NCBI RefSeq assembly: GCF_000813125.1
Contig: NZ_BASE01000004.1
Location: 1 to 64,000 of the forward strand
Source: Mesobacillus selenatarsenatis SF-1
Lineage (GTDB): Bacteria; Bacillota; Bacilli; Bacillales; Cytobacillaceae
Direction: 5' to 3'
DNA: 64,000 bases
The translations under genes were made by a program, and so were the position numbers. A model generated the notes under the pieces. The model saw only the letters and a program-made list of their open reading frames with translations. It did no database searches and was not told where the DNA came from. Shown piece after piece: positions 60,445 to 64,000 of the stretch (position 1 is its first letter; each line of letters starts with the position of its first letter).

Positions 60445-60597
60445 TTAAGATACATGTGAATGGATTCTACTCTCTAGCCCTCTGGTAGCTATCTCTTCTA
60501 TTAGCATTTCAATAAAGGTTTCATCTAAATTCATTAGAGTAGCCTGTTGGTATGCTTCGATTAATTTTTCATCTGAGAGTTCCCATAGTAATGAAAT
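60445..60597 (-). CDS. sda: Sporulation checkpoint protein Sda, apparent ATT start
   Basis: 50 aa, two-helix hairpin inhibitor of the sporulation kinases KinA/KinB. Residues after the N-terminus read ELSDEKLIEAYQQATLMNL then DETFIEMLIEEIATRGLESR, matching Sda (LSDE-LIE-Y--A, FIE---EI--R-L). No ATG/GTG/TTG fits: the only GTG in frame (60606) touches the ribosome site. ATT at 60597 lies 8 nt after AAGGGG, ideal spacing. A sigma-A promoter and a terminator frame the gene. In B. subtilis sda is elsewhere and is DnaA-controlled. Confidence 0.8.
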   Translation of the reverse strand: MSLLWELSDEKLIEAYQQATLMNLDETFIEMLIEEIATRGLESRIHSHVS

Positions 60598-60635
60598 TGT
60601 GACCACCCCTTCTGCATTTACTTTTCGTTTCCCTA

Positions 60636-60665
60636 ATTATATCGAATATTATTAAGTTTTTGTAA
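60636..60665 (-). promoter_or_regulatory. Sigma-A promoter of sda
   Basis: Minus strand TTACAA (60665-60660), 18-nt spacer, TATAAT (60641-60636); start near 60629, about 30 nt before the ATT codon. Confidence 0.7.
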
Positions 60666-60718
60666 ATGTCTAGGGGATTTTCTATCGTATTTTTCCAACA
60701 TATTCATACAGTTATCGA

Positions 60719-60755
60719 CAAAAAACCACATCTGTCGATTCGACAAATGTGGTTT
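60719..60755 (-). terminator. Terminator after degU
   Basis: Stem AAACCACAT / ATGTGGTTT with inner TGTCGA/TCGACA and minus-strand tail TTTTTTG. Confidence 0.9.
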
Positions 60756-60762
60756 CTAAAGA

Positions 60763-61446
60763 TTATCTTACCTCTACCCAGCCATTCTTGATCGCTACGA
60801 CTACTGCCTGGGTACGATCGTTTACATTCATTTTTTGCAGGATGTTGCTTACGTGGTTTTTAACTGTCTTCTCACTAATGAACAGCGCCTCGCCAATTCC
60901 TCTGTTGCTCTTGCCATCTGCAAGGAGCTGGAGGACTTCGCATTCACGGCGTGTGAGCAGATGAAGCGGACGGCGAATTTCAACCGGTGATATGTACTTA
61001 TCTGATCCGCCTTCATCCGCTGATAATCGACGGTATTCTTTTACCAAATTGTGCGTTACTCGAGGATGTAAGTATGATCCGCCGTCTGCCACGACTTTAA
61101 CAGCTTCAACCAGTGCATCGGCATCCATTTCTTTTAATAGATAGCCTGTTGCTCCTGTTTTAAGAGCGTGCGTGACATAGTTTTCATCGTCGTGGATGGA
61201 TAGGATAATGACTTTTGATTCAGGATACTTTTCGATCAATTCAGCTGTTGCTTCCACACCATTCGTGTTAGGCATATTGATATCCATTATTACGACGTCT
61301 GGCTGATGCTGATCTACTAGAGAGATGGCTTCACTGCCGTCGTCTCCTTCTGCAACCACTTCGAATGTTGATTCAAAATCAAGGATCCGTTTTACCCCTT
61401 CTCTGAAAAGTTGATGGTCGTCAATAATGACAATCTTTGTTGTCAT
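60763..61446 (-). CDS. degU: Response regulator DegU
   Basis: 227 aa NarL/FixJ-type regulator controlling exoenzymes, competence, biofilm and motility. Receiver with phospho-acceptor Asp55 ([10 protein letters not shown]), then LuxR-type HTH ([43 protein letters not shown]). ATG with AGGGAGGCGA upstream. Downstream of its sensor kinase degS. Confidence 0.97.
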   Translation of the reverse strand: MTTKIVIIDDHQLFREGVKRILDFESTFEVVAEGDDGSEAISLVDQHQPDVVIMDINMPNTNGVEATAELIEKYPESKVIILSIHDDENYVTHALKTGATGYLLKEMDADALVEAVKVVADGGSYLHPRVTHNLVKEYRRLSADEGGSDKYISPVEIRRPLHLLTRRECEVLQLLADGKSNRGIGEALFISEKTVKNHVSNILQKMNVNDRTQAVVVAIKNGWVEVR

Positions 61447-61504
61447 AACATTCGCCTCCCTTACGGCTTCTATCTCTTTTTTATCTATCTATTTTTTATA
61501 TTTT

Positions 61505-62647
61505 CTATAAATTCATTGGAATTTGGATGATGACCAACGTTCCCGTGCCAATTTTTGAATGAATCGTCAGTTCACCTTCCAGCAGCTCGACTCTTTCCCT
61601 AATTCCAAGCAGTCCAAATGATTCTGGTTTGCTTTCATTAATATCAAAGCCTTTGCCATCATCCTTTATGACAGCCATGATGTTGTCCCTCTTGATTTCC
61701 AGCTTGACTTGAACCGTCAAGGCGTCTGCATGCTTCAGCGCATTTTGTACCGACTCCTGGATGATCCGGAACAAGGCAACTTCATAGTTGGATGGCAGCC
61801 TTTTATCCTCTCCGATATTAGTAAACTGAATTCTAGTAGTCCTATGATACTCTTCGATTGTCTGCAAGTACTTTTTGAGGGTAGGGACCAGACCGAGATC
61901 GTCAAGAGCCATTGGCCTCAAATCATATATGATTCTTCGGACCTCATATAGAGCTGATCGGACCATCTTTTTCATGCTCTTGATTTCACTGATCGCTTCG
62001 GCAGCTCCTCGTTCCTTATAGACCCTTTCAATTAAATCAGAGCGCATCATGACGTTCGCCATCATCTGGGCTGGGCCATCGTGAATTTCACGGGACAGCC
62101 TTTTTCGCTCATCTTCCTGAGCTTCGATAATTTTCAGCCCGAAATCCTGCTTTTGCTTCGCAGTCTCAAGCGCTTCACCCATTTGCCGGATATCGCTCAT
62201 CATATAGTTCATCACTACTGAAATTTGCGAAACAAGATGTTCGGCGCGTTCAATTGTTTCATTTAAGCCTACAAGCCTTCGCTCAAGGTCATCACGCTTT
62301 TCACGCAGCTGCTTTTCTGTCTGCCTGTTCAGTGTCAGATCCATCTGGAGCTTATGAGCCACTTCGTAAGCCTCGCGAACTTGGGCTTCAGAATAATCCT
62401 TAAAGTGCTTGCTTACCTCGGAAAGCCGCACCCTGGCTGCCCTTACCTGGGAATCCAGTTTGTCGCCATCATTGATGATTTGAGCGACCTTCCTCTTAAT
62501 ATCTTTTAATTCATCGGTGATAGACTCATAGTCCGTTCGGCATTGCTCACCTATTCGGAAGATTTCGTCTTTGCTGTTTCCAACGGTTTCGATCATTTTT
62601 TCTAAAATTAGATCGAGGGCTTTTGTGTCGAATTTTTTTATCGCCAT
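61505..62647 (-). CDS. degS: Sensor histidine kinase DegS
   Basis: 380 aa cytoplasmic kinase for DegU. Long N-terminal sensing coiled coil (res. 35-175), HisKA_3 with His189 in RLSREIHDGPAQMMANVMMRSDLIERVY, and an HATPase_c domain (IQESVQNALKHADA, IKDDGKGFD, FGLLGIRERVELL). ATG at 62647 chosen because GTGGGGG lies 8 nt upstream; eight codons shorter than the longest frame and close to B. subtilis DegS. Confidence 0.97.
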   Translation of the reverse strand: MAIKKFDTKALDLILEKMIETVGNSKDEIFRIGEQCRTDYESITDELKDIKRKVAQIINDGDKLDSQVRAARVRLSEVSKHFKDYSEAQVREAYEVAHKLQMDLTLNRQTEKQLREKRDDLERRLVGLNETIERAEHLVSQISVVMNYMMSDIRQMGEALETAKQKQDFGLKIIEAQEDERKRLSREIHDGPAQMMANVMMRSDLIERVYKERGAAEAISEIKSMKKMVRSALYEVRRIIYDLRPMALDDLGLVPTLKKYLQTIEEYHRTTRIQFTNIGEDKRLPSNYEVALFRIIQESVQNALKHADALTVQVKLEIKRDNIMAVIKDDGKGFDINESKPESFGLLGIRERVELLEGELTIHSKIGTGTLVIIQIPMNL

Positions 62648-62830
62648 GTAAAATTCCCCCACGGGCGGCACTAGAAATATTTTAACTTGAAAACTATCTC
62701 GTTACTAATTTCAACAAGAAAATGATGCCAATTTTGCTAAAAATCGATACAAAGTCTTAGAAGGCATTTCCTATTCTAAGCCTAATATCCTATAATTTTA
62801 GGAGATAAACTCCTTTTTTAAAATAAAAAC

Positions 62831-62846
62831 ATTTTTCCAACATATT
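62831..62846. promoter_or_regulatory. 16-nt motif ATTTTTCCAACATATT upstream of degS
   Basis: Identical to 60689-60704, upstream of sda. The 62648-63053 gap between divergent degS and yvyE is AT-rich; I see no other clear element in it. Confidence 0.35.
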
Positions 62847-63053
62847 TTTTACCTGTCAGACCACTAATCATTATAACATCCAAAGCTATTTACAGTATTA
62901 AAGTTATATTACAATCATGAGACATCATTGTTCCCCGATTGCCGTCAACTTATAATGAATTGTAGCACTAAGTACGAATGTCGAACATAAGAACGATGTC
63001 GAAGAATCCATAAATAGGGTTGGGAAATTTTTCGTCCGAGAGGAGAGTCAGAA

Positions 63054-63692
63054 TTGTTACCGAGTTACTATACAGTCAAAGGATACGGCGAACATGAAAT
63101 CGAGATCCAAAGGTCACGTTTCATTGCATATGTACAGAGAGCTGAAACTGAGGGAGAAGCTCAGGACTTCATTCAAACAATAAAAAAGAAACATTGGAAT
63201 GCCAATCATAATTGTTCAGCATATATCATAGGAGAGCAAGACCAAATCCAAAAAGCAAATGACGATGGTGAACCGGGTGGCACAGCAGGTGTTCCGATCC
63301 TAGAGGTTTTAAAGAAAAAGCACCTCAAGGATACTGTCGTAGTCATCACTCGATACTTCGGGGGAATTAAACTGGGGGCCGGCGGTCTCATCAGGGCATA
63401 CGGTAAGGCAACCACAGAGGGCTTAAAAGCAACGGGCATAGTCGAACGTAAACTAATGAAAATAATCCATACGACCATAGATTACAACTGGCTGGGAAAA
63501 ATCGAAAGTGAATTAAGATCTTCAGAATATCAGATTAAAGACATTCATTATCTTGATAATGTAAAAATTGAAACGTATGTGGATGAAGCTAAGACAGATG
63601 ACTTTACGCAGTGGATGGTGGACTTAACGAATGGACAGGCTTCCTTCCATTCCGGCAACAATTTATATCTTGAATCTGAATATACATCCTAA
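63054..63692 (+). CDS. yvyE: IMPACT/YigZ family protein YvyE
   Basis: 212 aa. N-terminal UPF0029/IMPACT domain: RSRFIAYVQRAETEGEAQDFI, NCSAYIIGEQDQIQKANDDGEPGGTAGVPILEVL and TRYFGGIKLGAGGLIRAYGKA; C-terminal DUF1949 domain. Probably binds nucleic acid or translation components; exact role unknown. TTG start with GAGAGGAGAG upstream. Divergent from degS, as in B. subtilis. Confidence 0.93.
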   Translation: MLPSYYTVKGYGEHEIEIQRSRFIAYVQRAETEGEAQDFIQTIKKKHWNANHNCSAYIIGEQDQIQKANDDGEPGGTAGVPILEVLKKKHLKDTVVVITRYFGGIKLGAGGLIRAYGKATTEGLKATGIVERKLMKIIHTTIDYNWLGKIESELRSSEYQIKDIHYLDNVKIETYVDEAKTDDFTQWMVDLTNGQASFHSGNNLYLESEYTS

Positions 63693-63781
63693 AGTTACTT
63701 AAAATGGAATTGCTCTATTTTCATTAAGGCGATATAATTGCTTATTGAGCATTTACTTATAATCTGGGAGGAAACAAGAGT

Positions 63782-64000
63782 ATGGATCGCTCTACCCTAA
63801 AAAAGAGAAAAAAGAAACGAAGTATATTAAAGAAGATCGTCCTAATGTTTATTAGCATGTTAATCATAATTGGATCATATTTCGGATTTGTTGCTTATAA
63901 GGCTTATGATGCAGCCTCTTCATCCTTTAACCAGCTCGAGCGTGGCAGTAAATCAAAACTCAGGGCCAAAGAAATCACTGTAATGGAAGATCCCTTTTCC
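63782..64000 (+). CDS. LytR-CpsA-Psr family protein, N-terminal part
   Basis: Only the first 73 codons are in the window. Strongly basic cytoplasmic N-terminus (STLKKRKKKRSILKKI), one signal-anchor helix, then the start of the extracellular part (AYDAASSSFNQLERG...SKLRAKEITVMEDPFS). The position after yvyE and this layout match the LCP proteins (B. subtilis YvhJ/TagV) that attach teichoic acids to peptidoglycan. ATG with GGGAGGAAAC upstream. Confidence 0.82.
   Translation, partial: MDRSTLKKRKKKRSILKKIVLMFISMLIIIGSYFGFVAYKAYDAASSSFNQLERGSKSKLRAKEITVMEDPFS

Noticed and set aside
60141-60455. 104-aa frame with 17-residue repeats
   Set aside because: Translation of array E; no start signal and it runs into the sda terminator.

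Overview
The window is a piece of a low-GC, spore-forming, motile Bacillaceae chromosome (Bacillus sensu lato; Mesobacillus/Neobacillus-like). The evidence is a GerA-type germination operon, B. subtilis-like synteny from LCP/yvyE-degSU-comF-flg-csrA-hag-fliD-hpf-secA-prfB to ftsEX-ctpB-minJ, a T-box leader, sigma-D and sigma-54 promoters and AGGAGG ribosome sites. No rRNA, tRNA, prophage, transposase or CRISPR array was seen. This is backbone sequence with small accessory insertions.

Layout. Positions 1-9.5 kb are mostly minus-strand envelope and transport genes: an Opp-like permease pair, two unknown membrane proteins, a MATE exporter, a His-rich FixH/YtkA-like protein, a coat-F-like protein, a multicopper oxidase (plus strand), a siroheme half-domain protein and a beta-propeller lipoprotein. 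9.7-12.7 kb is a PadR-fetA-fetB-chrA operon. 13-18 kb is an isoaspartyl dipeptidase/YfcC transporter operon with a very good sigma-54 promoter and a divergent sigma-54 activator. 18.4-20.1 kb is a T-box (specifier probably UUC, Phe) controlling an NSS transporter. 20.2-24 kb is a gerA-type operon, followed by a GGDEF protein. 25.5-33.4 kb holds minJ, ctpB, an M23 hydrolase, ftsX, ftsE, cccB and a YitT protein. 33.7-37.8 kb holds a four-module sulfur-trafficking CoA-disulfide reductase fusion and a NERD protein. 37.8-43.4 kb is prfB (programmed frameshift), secA (attenuator-like leader), a DUF1028 protein and hpf. 43.5-56.4 kb is the late flagellar block (fliT, fliS, fliD, flaG, two flagellins, csrA, fliW, yviE, flgL, flgK, flgN, flgM, yvyF). 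56.4-64 kb is comFC, comFA, degV, an unlisted small sda gene, degU, degS, yvyE and the start of an LCP protein.

How the genes work together. Motility genes are tied together by sigma-D promoters (flgM, both flagellins, flaG), by FlgM, and by CsrA/FliW, with a consensus CsrA hairpin in the hag leader. CwlO-like M23 protein plus FtsEX, MinJ and DegSU link wall growth, division and multicellular behaviour. Sda and a DnaA-box cluster link this stretch to replication status.

The most unusual features are: (1) a group I intron core just downstream of the main flagellin stop codon, followed by a second in-frame flagellin C-terminus and then the terminator, so spliced and unspliced mRNAs could both encode complete flagellin; (2) five intergenic arrays of short tandem units with strict 21-nt (four arrays) or 51-nt (one array) periodicity, two of which share the same 10-nt core in opposite orientation; (3) an sda gene that appears to start with ATT; (4) an apparent terminator/antiterminator leader on secA; (5) the sigma-54 iadA operon with nested operators.
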